Source of the DNA: Planctomycetota bacterium
GTDB taxonomy: Bacteria > Planctomycetota > UBA1135 > GCA-002686595
NCBI GenBank assembly: GCA_020638875.1
Contig: JACKHS010000003.1
Coordinates: 124,001-188,000 of the forward strand
DNA: 64,000 nucleotides
Reading direction: 5' to 3'
The position numbers and the translations under genes were made by a program. The notes beneath the pieces were generated by a model. It worked only from the letters and a program-made list of their open reading frames with translations, did not search any database and was not told the DNA's origin. Below, one piece after another: positions 35,626-45,108 of the stretch; positions within the stretch are counted from its first letter, which is position 1, and each line of letters starts with the position of its first letter.

Positions 35626-37401
35626 CCCTCGGAGGGACGGCCGCCACCGCCGCCGGGGCGTCCGCCGCCGCCGCGTCCACCGGCGCCGCCCGCGCCGCGG
35701 CCGCTGCCGCCGGCGGGCGTCCGCCGCCGCCCGACGCGTCACCGCGTCCGCCGCCGCCCGGGCCGCGGACTCGCCGCCGCCGCGCGTGCCGGGGTCGTGG
35801 GTGCGCTCGCCCGCGGCGCCGTCACGCGGCGCCGCGCCACCGGACGCACCGGCGCCGCCCTCGGCGTTCGCCGGCAGGCCTTCGGGGCGACCGAGCCGCG
35901 GCGTGCCCGCGGGCGCGTCGCTGGCCTGCTGCTCGCCGACCTTCGCGCCGGGCGGCGGGCTGAGCAGCACGATCTCGCCCTCCTCGAGCCCGGACTCGAT
36001 CGCCACCCACACCTCGTTGTGCGGGCCGACCTCGACGGTGCGCTCCTCGTAGCCCAGACCTTTCTGCACCCAGCAGACGTTGCGGCCGCCGACCGAGTAG
36101 ACGGCCTGCAGCGGCACGTAGAGCGTGTCCTCGAGCATGTCGACGAGGATCTCGATGTTGCACGACATCCCCGGCCGCATCTCCTCGCTGCCGTTCTCGA
36201 TGCTGACGTCGGTGCGGTACAGGCGCAGGTTCGGGTTGGCCCACCACGAGTTCTTGTCGGGCAGCACCGCGACCTTGTCGACCACGCCCGGGAACTCACG
36301 GCCGGGCAGCGCGTCGATGCGCACGATCACCGGCAGGCCTTCGCGCACCTGCTTCAGCACCGACTCGTGCACGCTGGCCTTGGCGATCATGCCGCCGGCG
36401 CCGGGGATCGTGGCGATCTCCTGGCGCTCGCGCACCTCACCGCCCTCGGTCACCGGCTCGCCGCCGCCCCAGCGGCTGCCTTCCTCGCGGCCGTAGACGA
36501 CCATGCCGTCGACCGGCGCGATCAGGCGCGCCTTGTCGATCTGCTGCAGGTACTTGGCGAGCTTCTCCTCCTCGAGCTGCAGCTTGACCTCGCTCGAGTC
36601 GAAGGCCGCCTGGTAGTCGGCGAGCTGCGCCACCGCTTGCAGCTCGGCCTTGCGGAGCTGGCGCTGGGCCTCTTCGAGGTCGCCGGCGAGGCGCGCCTCC
36701 TCCTTCGGGTGCTCGTACGTCGTGAGGAGCTCCTTCGAGCGCTTGGACTGCTCGAGCAGCACCTCGGCGCGCGAGAACGCGAGCTGGTCGCGGTCGAGCT
36801 CGGTCTTCTCGATGAAACCCTTGTCGAAGAGCTCCTCGCTCCACGTCTTGGTCGCCTCGGCCTGCACGAGCTCGGCCTCGCGCAGCAGGATGTTCTCGTT
36901 GACCTCCTCGATCTGCTGCGGACGGTCACCCTCGCGGAACTTCTCCAGGTCGGTCGTGGCGAACTCCACCTGCTGGCGCGCCTTCGCGATCTGGCTCTCG
37001 TTCTCGATCTCCTGGATCTTGAGGTTCTCCTCGGCCTTGGTCTTGGACGCGCGCGCGCTCTGCACGGTGATCTCCTGCGTCACGCGGCGATCGACCAGCT
37101 CCGAGGCGTCGAGCTCGGCGACCAGGTCGCCGGCGCGCACGTAGGTGCCCTCCTCGATCAGGTAGAGGATCGTCGTGCGCCCCTCGACCTCGTTCTTGAG
37201 GCTGTAGCTGTTCTGCGCCTCGAGGTTGCCGCGCTCGGTGACCGTGATCTCGAGCGGGCCGCGCCGCACCGGCGCGCCCTCGATGCGCAGCTCCTCGCCG
37301 CCGCCGAGCCAGCCGAGTTGCCAGGCCCCCGCCACGCCGAGCGCCACCACGATCAGGAACGCCCAGACGACCCGGGCACCGCTGCGCTTCTTCTTGGTCA
37401 T
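35622..37401 (-). CDS. MacA/HlyD-type periplasmic adaptor, Gly-rich tail frameshifted
   Basis: About 590 residues. A membrane anchor (VVWAFLIVVALGVAGAWQLG) is followed by a biotinyl-lipoyl-like hairpin (LKNEVEGRTTILYLIEEGTY), a long coiled coil at about 95-260, the second lipoyl half ending IAPVDGMVVYGREEG and beta-barrel/MP domains (MRPGMSCNIEILVDMLEDTL, VYVPLQAVYSVGGRNVCWV). These link the inner-membrane ABC unit to TolC. From about residue 520 the frame becomes Arg-rich and joins the ATPase; another frame of the same DNA reads a Gly-rich tail ending RPGGGGGRPSEG-stop, overlapping the ATPase ATG. I infer one or two indels near 35700-35790. Start overlaps the TolC-like stop by 4 bases. Confidence 0.82.
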
Positions 37402-39017
37402 TCGTCCGCTCCTCGATCTTCCGGGGTCCCGGGCGGCTCCTCGACGCGCAAGCCGTCCGGCTCGACGCGCAGCAGCCCCATGTCCAACACCAGCGTCAGG
37501 CGCGCGAGCGTGTAGTCGATCAGCGCGCGCGTCTGCGCGTTCTCCGACGAGACGAGCGCGCTCTGCGCCTCGAGCAGGTCACGCGTGCTCGCGCGGCCGG
37601 CCTTCTGGTTGAGCTGCGCGCTCTCGACGCGCTGCCGCGCGAGCTTCACGGCGTTCGCCTGGATGGCGTACGACTCGCGCCGCGCCGCCAGGTCGCGCAG
37701 CTCCGCGCGCAGGTCGACCGTCAGCTCGTCCTCGAACTGTTGCGCGTCGCGCGTCGCGCGCTGCAGCGACACCAACGAGGCGCGGTACGCGTTGCGCTCC
37801 GGCGTGCGGTCGATCGGCAGATCGAGCAGCACGCCCACGCCCCAGTCGGCGTCCTGGAAGTTGTAGCGCAGCGGCTCGTCGGGCGCCGAGTCGAAGCGGA
37901 TGCTCGCGCTCAGGTCCAGGCCCATGCGCAGCGCGTCCGCCGCGATGTACGCGCGGCGCTCGGCGTCGTCCACCTGGTCGACGGAGGTCAGGAAGTCCGG
38001 CCGGCTCTCGAGCGCCACCGCGACGACCTGCCCGGCCTCCAGGCCCTCGAAGTCCTGCGCGATCAGCGCGAGGCGTTCGAGCTCGTCGCGCCGCACCGAG
38101 AGCTCGACCGTCGGCGGCAGGCCGAGGAAGAGCTTCAGCTCGTCCAGCGTCGTCTCGTACGACTGGCGCGCGTCGATCAGGCGCGTCTGGCTCGAGTACT
38201 CGTCCTGCGACGCCTGGTCGACCTGGATGTCCGACAGGCGGCCGGCCTGCGACAGCGCCTCGTTGCGCGTGCGGATCTCCTTCACGCGCTCGTAGTTGTT
38301 CTCCTCGTTGACGATCGTGTCGGCCTGCTGCAGCACGCGCAGCAGGCGCGAGGCGATGTCGACGGCGAGCGTGCGGCGGAAGCGCTCGAAGGAGCGCACC
38401 TCGTAGACGAGGTCGCGCTCGGCCTGCGTCAGGTTCTCTAGCACGATGCGCTCGCCCGCGCCGCGCAGGATCGGCTGCGTGAACTGCAGCAGCGCGTCGG
38501 TCGAGACGTCCCAGCCGTCGCTCGTGACGAGGCTCTTCACGACGCCCAGGCCGAGCGTGGCGACGATCTCGGCGCCGCTGCCGAGCACGCGGCTGAACTC
38601 CAGCGTGGCGCCGCCGCTCGCGCTCTGCGCCTCGTCGCCGAGCCCGTCGATGCCGAAGTCCGCGCCCGCGTCGGGGATCCAGCCCAGGCGCCAGCGCTCG
38701 AGCGTCACGTCGAGCGCGGCGAGGTAGAGGCTCTCCTTGCGGCGCTGGTAGTCGCGGTGGTTCTCCGCGGCGATCTCGAGGCAGTCGGCGAGGCCGAGCT
38801 CCTCGAGCCGCGTGACCTCACCGTCCAGCACGCGCTCGCGCAGGCTGTGCGGATCGGGCTCGATGGTGAACGAGGCGCGCTCGTCGAAGAGGGCCGCGCG
38901 GCGCGACTCGACGAGCTCGTAGACCTCGGCGTCGGCCTGAGCGGCGTACTCGGCCGCGCTCTGGCACGCGGGCAGCACGAGCGCGAGACCGAGGGGGAAG
39001 AGGAGGTGTCGACGCAA
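37398..39017 (-). CDS. TolC-family outer-membrane efflux lipoprotein
   Basis: A 539-aa OEP/TolC protein with a lipobox (LALVLPACQSA). Two repeated long-helix sections are visible: about 190-300 (ERFRRTLAVDIASRLLRVLQ, TRNEALSQAGRLSDIQVDQA) and 400-520 (ELTVDLRAELRDLAARRESY, QLNQKAGRASTRDLLEAQSA), the latter with the family's 'KAGRAS/TxxDLLEAQ' turn. Trimers form an outer-membrane barrel and periplasmic tunnel. First gene of the operon TolC-adaptor-ATPase-permease, each overlapping the next by 4 bases (ATGA). Confidence 0.9.
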   Translation of the reverse strand: MRRHLLFPLGLALVLPACQSAAEYAAQADAEVYELVESRRAALFDERASFTIEPDPHSLRERVLDGEVTRLEELGLADCLEIAAENHRDYQRRKESLYLAALDVTLERWRLGWIPDAGADFGIDGLGDEAQSASGGATLEFSRVLGSGAEIVATLGLGVVKSLVTSDGWDVSTDALLQFTQPILRGAGERIVLENLTQAERDLVYEVRSFERFRRTLAVDIASRLLRVLQQADTIVNEENNYERVKEIRTRNEALSQAGRLSDIQVDQASQDEYSSQTRLIDARQSYETTLDELKLFLGLPPTVELSVRRDELERLALIAQDFEGLEAGQVVAVALESRPDFLTSVDQVDDAERRAYIAADALRMGLDLSASIRFDSAPDEPLRYNFQDADWGVGVLLDLPIDRTPERNAYRASLVSLQRATRDAQQFEDELTVDLRAELRDLAARRESYAIQANAVKLARQRVESAQLNQKAGRASTRDLLEAQSALVSSENAQTRALIDYTLARLTLVLDMGLLRVEPDGLRVEEPPGTPEDRGADE

Positions 39018-39112
39018 CCTGGGTCGGAGGACGCGGGTGGACTGGGCCCGGCGCGCCGCGCGGGCGGCGCCGAGCGGGGCTGGGGGGCGAGCCGGGGGGA
39101 AGCTCGAACCGG

Positions 39113-39985
39113 CTAGTACACCGCCGCGCCGTCCCGGATGCCAAAGGGCGTCGCCCCGGCCGGTGACGATTCACGGATCTTTGACGCATCCGCGGGAGAG
39201 GCGTCCTCGTCCAGACCCCAACGCTGACGACGCTCGGCCCACGCCTCGGGCGTGATGCGGCGCGCGACGAGGCCGCCCTCCTGCCAGGCGAAGCGGACCA
39301 GCGCCTCGCCTTGGAAGACGTAGCGGCCGGCCAGCGTGCCGTCGGCGCGGCGCAGCTCGACGACGCGCCGCGCGGCGCCGCCGTCGGGCGCGTCCTCGTA
39401 GGTCGTGCGCACCGTGCGCGCCTCGACCCCGAGCGCGAGCGGATCGACCACGCGGAACTCGCCCTCGGTCACCGCGCCGCGGCGCGCGCGCTCGAGCAGC
39501 GCGTGCGGCAGCTCGACGCCCGCGCACGGCAGGCGCTCGTCGCGCTGGCGCCCCGCGCTGCTCCACTCGAGCAGGCGCAGCTCGTCGGCCGCGGTCCACT
39601 CGGCGAAGACGGTGCGGCCGGCGCCGCGCGAGAGCTCGCGCCAGACGAGCTTCGGCCCCGCGGGGTCGAGGCCCTCGACGGAGAGCAGGCGGATGCCGTC
39701 GAAGGGGAAGTCCACCTCGAGCTCGAGCTGCGGCCCGCGCTCGCCGGACCCGGCGCGCAGGCGCACCAGCCCGGCCTCGCCGGCCAGCGCGGCCTCGCGC
39801 AGGGCCACCGGCAGCTGGGCGCGATCGGCCGGGTGCGGCGCGTCGGAGCGCCACTCCAGCACGAAGTGCTCGACGCGCTCCTCCGCCGGCGCGGGCGGCG
39901 CCTCCCCGGCCCGGGTCGGGGTCCAGGGGTGCGCGGCGAGCAGGGCCAGGCCCAGGAGCCAGAGGCGGGAGCGCGGAGCGGCCAT
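39113..39985 (-). CDS. Exported protein, unknown
   Basis: A 290-aa protein with a signal peptide (SRLWLLGLALLAAHPWTPTR; cleavage near residue 25) and a predicted beta-rich body. No Cys-lipobox, transmembrane helix or domain I recognise. Gene-like codon usage and a clear start at 39985 support it; the frame stays open upstream but the sequence becomes unstructured. It sits between the GT-C-like protein gene and the efflux operon on the same strand, with 44 and 95 bases on either side, so it could be transcribed with either. Confidence 0.6.
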   Translation of the reverse strand: MAAPRSRLWLLGLALLAAHPWTPTRAGEAPPAPAEERVEHFVLEWRSDAPHPADRAQLPVALREAALAGEAGLVRLRAGSGERGPQLELEVDFPFDGIRLLSVEGLDPAGPKLVWRELSRGAGRTVFAEWTAADELRLLEWSSAGRQRDERLPCAGVELPHALLERARRGAVTEGEFRVVDPLALGVEARTVRTTYEDAPDGGAARRVVELRRADGTLAGRYVFQGEALVRFAWQEGGLVARRITPEAWAERRQRWGLDEDASPADASKIRESSPAGATPFGIRDGAAVY

Positions 39986-40029
39986 CGCAGGGGTATCGGA
40001 GGCCCCCGCGCGAGCCCTTGAGGGCCGCC

Positions 40030-41745
40030 TCAGCTCGGGTCCAGCGCGCGGGCGGCCAGGACCAGGCCCAGGCCCAGGAGCAGCACGATGCCCCCCACCG
40101 CGGGCCAGGAGACGCCGCCCAGGCGTTGCTCGAGGTCGACCCAGGCCAGGTGCCGGAAGCCCTGCTCGCGCTCCTGGGTCGGCGAGAGCACGGCCTCGCT
40201 CGGGTAGCGGAAGACCTCGGAGGCGGGGAAGTCCTCCCCCAGCCCGGCCACGCGGTGCCGCAGGAGCCGCCAGTGGGCCCAGGGCGCGGCGAAGCCCCAG
40301 TCGAACTGCAGCGCCTGGAAGCGCTCCTCCTCCTGGTCGGCCGCGGTGCCGGCGACGGCGAGCTGGAAGCGCTCCTGCGCGGCCAGCACGGCCAGCTCGT
40401 GGTGCGTGTACGTGTCGACGAGCACGCCGGGCACCTGCACGACCAGCCCGAGCGCGAAGGCCGCCCACGCCGCGGGGCGCACGCGCAGGTCGATGCTCGA
40501 GCGCGTGAAGCCGACCGCCGCGAGGCACCACAGGAGCGGGAGCGCGGGCAACAGGTAGCGCGGGCCGTAGGTCCAGCCGCCGTGCCACCCCATCAGCAAC
40601 GCCGCGGGCAGGAACACGGCCAGGGCGCACAGCAGCACGAAGGTGCCGATGCCGCGCCGGCCCGCGCCGCGCGCGCGCCGCGCGCCGCTCCACAGCAGCA
40701 CGAGACCCGGCGCGTACCACACGAGGCCCTTGCCCGGCGACACGAGCAGCCCCGCCGCCGCGCGCAGCGGGTCGCCGCCGAACAGCCCGCCGCGCAACGC
40801 CTCGCCGTAGCCGCTGTCGAGCGGCGCGCCGAAGCGCAGGTGGTTCGCCGCGAGCCACAGCGCGAGGCAGGCGAGCTGCGGCGCGAGACCGGCGAGCACC
40901 AGGCGCCGGCGCACGCCGCCCTGCGCGTCGTCGCTGGCGGCCTTCGCCGCGCGCCCGCGCAGGCACGAGTGCAGGAACGCGACGTCGAGCACGACGAGCG
41001 CCGGCGCGATGGCCGCGCGGGTCAGGAACGCGCAGCCCGCGGCGGCGCCGAGCACGGCGGCGACGGCGCGCGAGCTGTGGTAGCGCAGCACGAGCAGTGC
41101 GTACGCCGCGAGCGCGAGGCAGCACGTGGCCTGCACGTCGGAGAGGTCGCCGAGCGCCTGCGGCCAGGCGTAGGTCGTCACGCCGTACGCCAACCCGGCG
41201 GCGAAACCCGCGCGGCGCGAGACGCCCAGGCGCAGCACGGCGAGCACGACGAGCATGCCCGTGAGCGCGCCGCACACCGGCGTGCGCCAGCCCACCGCGA
41301 GGTGCGCGAAGTACTCGCTGCGCGGCGTGCCGTAGCGCCGGCTGGACGCGTTCGCGCGCTCGACGTCGGGGAGCACCACCGCGAGCCCGCGGCCGAGCGC
41401 GTAGAACGGCAGCGCCGCGAGCGCCTGGCCCAGGCCGTACCAGCCGTAGTACGGCGTCGCGCCGTCGCGCGGCACGCCGGCGCGCACGGGGAAGGCGCCG
41501 GGCGGCGCCTCGCGCGCGCGGCGCACGAGCTCGTCGGCCTCCGGCGTGCCGCCCAGCGCGGGCGAGCCGGTGCGCGCGAGCGCGCTGGTCGTCTGGAACG
41601 AGACCTCGGCGTCGAGGCCGGCCGCGGGGCCGTTGAAGGTCGCGGTGTAGAGCGCGAGCAGCAGGCAGAAGACCGACAGCGCCACGCGCCGATCGAGCGC
41701 GCCCAGCAGGCCGCCCAGGCGCGCGTCGCGACGACCGTCGATCAC
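40030..41745 (-). CDS. GT-C-like polytopic membrane protein
   Basis: A 571-aa protein with about ten hydrophobic helices over residues 15-430 and a C-terminal soluble part ending in a last helix. The first loop holds NGPAAGLDAEVSFQTTSALA, whose acidic residue corresponds to the catalytic position of GT-C glycosyltransferases using polyprenyl-phosphate sugars. HGGWTYGPRYLLPALPLLWC is a pattern common in bacterial mannosyl/arabinosyl-like GT-C proteins. The donor is unknown. Its GTG start overlaps the stop of the degenerate sulfatase gene (GTGA), implying co-translation and a shared glycan or envelope role. Confidence 0.72.
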   Translation of the reverse strand: MIDGRRDARLGGLLGALDRRVALSVFCLLLALYTATFNGPAAGLDAEVSFQTTSALARTGSPALGGTPEADELVRRAREAPPGAFPVRAGVPRDGATPYYGWYGLGQALAALPFYALGRGLAVVLPDVERANASSRRYGTPRSEYFAHLAVGWRTPVCGALTGMLVVLAVLRLGVSRRAGFAAGLAYGVTTYAWPQALGDLSDVQATCCLALAAYALLVLRYHSSRAVAAVLGAAAGCAFLTRAAIAPALVVLDVAFLHSCLRGRAAKAASDDAQGGVRRRLVLAGLAPQLACLALWLAANHLRFGAPLDSGYGEALRGGLFGGDPLRAAAGLLVSPGKGLVWYAPGLVLLWSGARRARGAGRRGIGTFVLLCALAVFLPAALLMGWHGGWTYGPRYLLPALPLLWCLAAVGFTRSSIDLRVRPAAWAAFALGLVVQVPGVLVDTYTHHELAVLAAQERFQLAVAGTAADQEEERFQALQFDWGFAAPWAHWRLLRHRVAGLGEDFPASEVFRYPSEAVLSPTQEREQGFRHLAWVDLEQRLGGVSWPAVGGIVLLLGLGLVLAARALDPS

Positions 41746-43037
41746 CGAGCGTCCCCTGCCGCGTCCGCCAGCCGGGCGCGCCAGGCGTCGACGGCCTGCG
41801 GCTCGCGCGGCGCCAGGTCGTCGGTCGCGTGCGGGTCGCGCGCGAGGTCGAACAACGTCGCGTCGTCGCCGGCGAAGGTCGCGCGCCAGCGCTCGTCGCG
41901 CAGCGAGCACGCGCGCGCCGCGCCGCCCGCCGCCGACCAGGCTGCCGCGGGGCGCGAGGTGAAGGGCTTCCGCTCGTACGAGTCGGTCAGCGCCAGCAGG
42001 CTGCGCCCGCTCGCGCGCCCCGGCCCGTCGAGCGCGAACCACTCGCGCAGCGTGGGCGCGACGTCCGCCAGCGTCACCGGCTCGTCGAGCAGGCGTCGCC
42101 CGGTCAGGCTGGGCGGGTGGCGGAAGACGAGCGGCACGCGCAGCGTCTCCTCGCACGGCGCGTCGCTCGCGCCGGTCGCGCCGTCGCGCTCCCCGAGCAG
42201 CACGCCGTTCGTCCCGCACACGAACACGACGCTCTCCTCGAAGAGCTCGTCGGCGAGGAACCCGTAGCGGTAGTTCTCGAGGAACGCGTGGAGCAGCAGG
42301 TTCGCGCGCGCGACGCCGCCGTCGTAGCGGTCGACGAGCCGTCGGCGCGCGGGCGCGCCGGCCGCGGGGTCGGCCAGCACCTCCGGCGCGAGCTCGAGCG
42401 GCGCGTCGCTCGCCGGCGCGCTGACGTAGTCCTCGAGCGGCGCCTGCGCGAACGGCTCGCGCAGCTCGCCGAGGTGCACCCACACGAACAGCGGGCCGTC
42501 GGTGGGCGCCTGCTTCAGCCACGTCACGGCTTCCTTCAGCACCGCGACGTCGTCGGCGAGCTCGCGCGCCGTGCCGAAGCCGCGCGCGAGGTCGGCGCCC
42601 AGGCGCGGCGCGTCGGGCGCGGCGCCCACGAACGCGGCGGTCGTGAAGCCCGCGGCGCTGAAGTCCTCGGCCAGCGTCGCGACGTCGGCCGGCAGCGCGT
42701 CCTCGGGCGCGAACACGCCGCTCTCGGGCGGCTGCAGGCCCGTCATCAAGCTGACGAGCGCGGGCCGCGCCGCGGGCGAGGGCGAGAAGGCGTTCACGAA
42801 CGTCACGCCCGTCTGCGCCATGCGGTCGATGTCGAGCACGAGCTCGGCGCTCTCCTTGCGCACGTGCGTCGTCTGCCGCGGATAGGCGAGGTACGTCACG
42901 TGGTCGGCGCGCAGCCCCTCGACGGTGAGGAGCAGCACGGCGCGCGGCGGCGTCCCCGGCCGCGGCCGCTCGCCGAACGAGCAGCCGGCGACGCACGCGA
43001 GCAGGAGCAGCGGGGCGAGGCGCGGGAGGCGGAGCAT
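41742..43037 (-). CDS. Degenerate sulfatase-fold lipoprotein, probably inactive
   Basis: A 431-aa lipoprotein (LLLLACVAGC lipobox, Cys20) of the alkaline phosphatase/sulfatase fold. The order of elements is normal but each active-site motif is eroded: the first metal motif reads LLTVEGLRADHV (Asp to Glu); the nucleophile loop reads SPAARPALVSLMTG with Ala at the Cys/Ser position; and the usual DHGE-like motif reads VCGTNGVLLGERDG, losing the Asp-His pair. Loss of nucleophile and metal ligands indicates a non-catalytic scaffold or binding role. It precedes the GT-C-like gene with a 4-base overlap. ATG at 43037. Confidence 0.8.
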   Translation of the reverse strand: MLRLPRLAPLLLLACVAGCSFGERPRPGTPPRAVLLLTVEGLRADHVTYLAYPRQTTHVRKESAELVLDIDRMAQTGVTFVNAFSPSPAARPALVSLMTGLQPPESGVFAPEDALPADVATLAEDFSAAGFTTAAFVGAAPDAPRLGADLARGFGTARELADDVAVLKEAVTWLKQAPTDGPLFVWVHLGELREPFAQAPLEDYVSAPASDAPLELAPEVLADPAAGAPARRRLVDRYDGGVARANLLLHAFLENYRYGFLADELFEESVVFVCGTNGVLLGERDGATGASDAPCEETLRVPLVFRHPPSLTGRRLLDEPVTLADVAPTLREWFALDGPGRASGRSLLALTDSYERKPFTSRPAAAWSAAGGAARACSLRDERWRATFAGDDATLFDLARDPHATDDLAPREPQAVDAWRARLADAAGDAR

Positions 43038-43066
43038 CGGCCCGGAGTGTACTCGCCGCGCCCCGG

Positions 43067-44620
43067 CTACGGAGCGGCCCAGTCGGGCGCGCCGGCCTCG
43101 ATGCCCAGCCAGCGCGAGGTCCACAGCACGAAGATCGCCGTCAGGAGCGCGACGGTGAGCATGTTCAGCACGAAGCCAGTGCGCGCCATCACGCCCGGCG
43201 GCACGAGGCGGCTGCCGAACACCACGGCGTTGGGCGGCGTCGCCACCGGCAGCATGAAGGCCGCCGAGGCCGCCAGCGTGGTCGGCAACATCAGCACGCG
43301 CGGGTCGAGCCCGCCCTGCGCGGCCGCGTCGGCGGCCACCGGGAGCAGCACGAAGGTCGTGGCCGTGTTCGAGGTGAGCTCGGTCAGGAAGCTCATGAAG
43401 AGCGCCACGGCGCCCACGACGAGCCAGGTCGGCTGCCCCTCGAGCAGCGGCGCGAGCCGCGCACCGAGCACCGCGTCGAGGCCCGACACGCCGAAGCCCT
43501 TGGCGATCGCGAAGCCGCCGCCGAGCAACAGCAGCACGTCCCACGGCAGGCGCACCGCGGTCGCCCAGTCCATCAGCCAGACGCCCTCGCGCGGCTTCAC
43601 CGGGATCAGGAAGCACGCGACGCCCATGAAGATCGCCACGGTCGCGTCGCTGACGTCCTTGGCGTGCGCGGCGTGGTCGGCGCCCGCGGGCACCAGCAGC
43701 CGCGACCAGCCCGGCACCTGCACGACGCCGAGGTCGAGGTCGGCGCGCGTCACCCACAGGAGCGCGGTCGTCGCGAAGACGAGCGACATGAGCCGGGCGC
43801 CGCGCCCCATCGGCCCCAGCGCCGCGCGCTCGGCGCGCAGGGTCTCGTCGCCGCTGGCGCTGCTGTGCGGCACGGGCAGCAGCACGCGCGTCATCAGCAG
43901 CCACGCGAGCGGCACGAAGAGCAGCACGAGCGGCAGGAAGCCCACCATCCAGTCGGCGAACCCGATGCGCGGCGCGTCGGGGTACTTGGTCGCGAAGACG
44001 CCCAGGAAAGCCTGGTTGGGCGCCGTGCCGACCGGCGTGGCGGTGCCGCCCATCGACGAGGCGTACGCGATGCCGAGCAGCAGGCACAGCGTGAAGCCGC
44101 GCGCGTGGTGCTCCTCGCCGCAGTCGACGCACTTCACCACCGCGAGCGCGATGGGCAGCATCAGCAGCGTCGTCGCGGTGTTGCTGATCCACATCGACAG
44201 GAAGGCCGAGGCGACCATGAAGCCGAGCACCAGCCGCCGCGGCCGCGTGCCGACCCGGGCGATGATCCACAGCGCCATGCGCCGGTGCACCTCCCAGCGC
44301 TCGAGGCCCAGCGCGATCACGAAGGCGCCCAGGAAGAGCAGCACGAGGTCGTGCATGTAGCTGCCCGCGATCTGGCCGGCGGGCGACACGCCGAGCAGCG
44401 GGAAGAGCGCCGCCGGCAGCAGCGAGGTCGCCGCGATGGGCACGGCCTGCGTCAGCCACCAGACCGCGCAGAGCGCCGTGACCGCGGCGACGGCGCGTTG
44501 ACGCGCGTCCAGGCCGGGGAGCGGCGCGGCGAGCAGTAGCGCGAACGACGCGAGGCCCAGCCAGAGCCCCAGGCGCCGCGCGAGCGGGCCGCCGCGCTCG
44601 AGCTCCAGCGCCCCGCTCAT
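43067..44620 (-). CDS. DASS-family (SLC13-type) sodium/anion symporter
   Basis: A 517-aa transporter of the divalent anion:sodium symporter family, which takes up dicarboxylates, phosphate or sulfate with Na+. It has 11-12 helices and both SNT signature motifs: MWISNTATTLLMLPIALAV (about 160) and FLTELTSNTATTFVLLPVAA (about 410), plus MLPVATPPNAVVFGS near the end. The central hydrophilic loop (240-290) is normal. Substrate cannot be told from sequence. The ATG at 44620 overlaps the stop of cutA by 4 bases. Confidence 0.9.
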   Translation of the reverse strand: MSGALELERGGPLARRLGLWLGLASFALLLAAPLPGLDARQRAVAAVTALCAVWWLTQAVPIAATSLLPAALFPLLGVSPAGQIAGSYMHDLVLLFLGAFVIALGLERWEVHRRMALWIIARVGTRPRRLVLGFMVASAFLSMWISNTATTLLMLPIALAVVKCVDCGEEHHARGFTLCLLLGIAYASSMGGTATPVGTAPNQAFLGVFATKYPDAPRIGFADWMVGFLPLVLLFVPLAWLLMTRVLLPVPHSSASGDETLRAERAALGPMGRGARLMSLVFATTALLWVTRADLDLGVVQVPGWSRLLVPAGADHAAHAKDVSDATVAIFMGVACFLIPVKPREGVWLMDWATAVRLPWDVLLLLGGGFAIAKGFGVSGLDAVLGARLAPLLEGQPTWLVVGAVALFMSFLTELTSNTATTFVLLPVAADAAAQGGLDPRVLMLPTTLAASAAFMLPVATPPNAVVFGSRLVPPGVMARTGFVLNMLTVALLTAIFVLWTSRWLGIEAGAPDWAAP

Positions 44621-44976
44621 CGCGCGTCGGGCGGCGCGACCGCGGCCTGCAGCCACGCGAGGTAGCGCGCCTCGACCGCGGCGGGTGCGAGCGCCACGAG
44701 CTCGGGCACCTCGTAGGGGTGCAGCTCGAGCACGCGCGCGCGCAGCGGGTCGAGCCGCGCGGCGGTCGTCTTGACGACGAGCAGCACCTCGGCGTCCTCG
44801 CACACCTCGCCCTGCCAGCGGTAGACGCTCGTCACCCCGGGCACGAGGTTGACGCACGCGGCGAGCCCCTCGCCGACCAGCGCCCGCGCGAGGCGCGCGC
44901 CGACCTCGCGGTCCGGCGCGGTGACCAGGACCGCGCGCGCGGCCTCGCCGGCGCGCCACGTCGAGGGCTCGACCAT
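44617..44976 (-). CDS. cutA: CutA family divalent-cation tolerance protein
   Basis: A 119-aa CutA1-family trimer subunit. Family features are VLVTAPDREVGARLARALVG, GLAACVNLVPGVTSVYRWQG, EVLLVVKT and LHPYEVPELVALA. Genetic evidence in E. coli ties CutA to copper tolerance, though the mechanism is unclear. It is the first gene of the pair with the DASS transporter (4-base overlap). The start gives a short extension in front of the conserved strand. Confidence 0.92.
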   Translation of the reverse strand: MVEPSTWRAGEAARAVLVTAPDREVGARLARALVGEGLAACVNLVPGVTSVYRWQGEVCEDAEVLLVVKTTAARLDPLRARVLELHPYEVPELVALAPAAVEARYLAWLQAAVAPPDAR

Positions 44977-45108
44977 GCGGTCATGCTAGTGAACGCGTGC
45001 GCCCGGCACAGCAACTCGGTTCCCGGGGTGCTGCGCGACGCGCGGCGAAGCGCGGAGGAGGCGCCCGGGGTGGTGCTCCCGGCCCCCCGCGCGGCGTAGA
45101 ATGCGGCG

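Noticed and set aside
34906..37401. True fusion of efflux adaptor and ATPase
   Set aside because: The linker is non-protein-like, while another frame gives a Gly-rich tail and a stop overlapping the ATPase start, matching the spacing used elsewhere in the operon.
44977..45108. tRNA or small RNA gene in intergenic gaps
   Set aside because: No cloverleaf arms or CCA-type ends were seen in this or the other gaps; a covariance-model scan would be needed to be sure.
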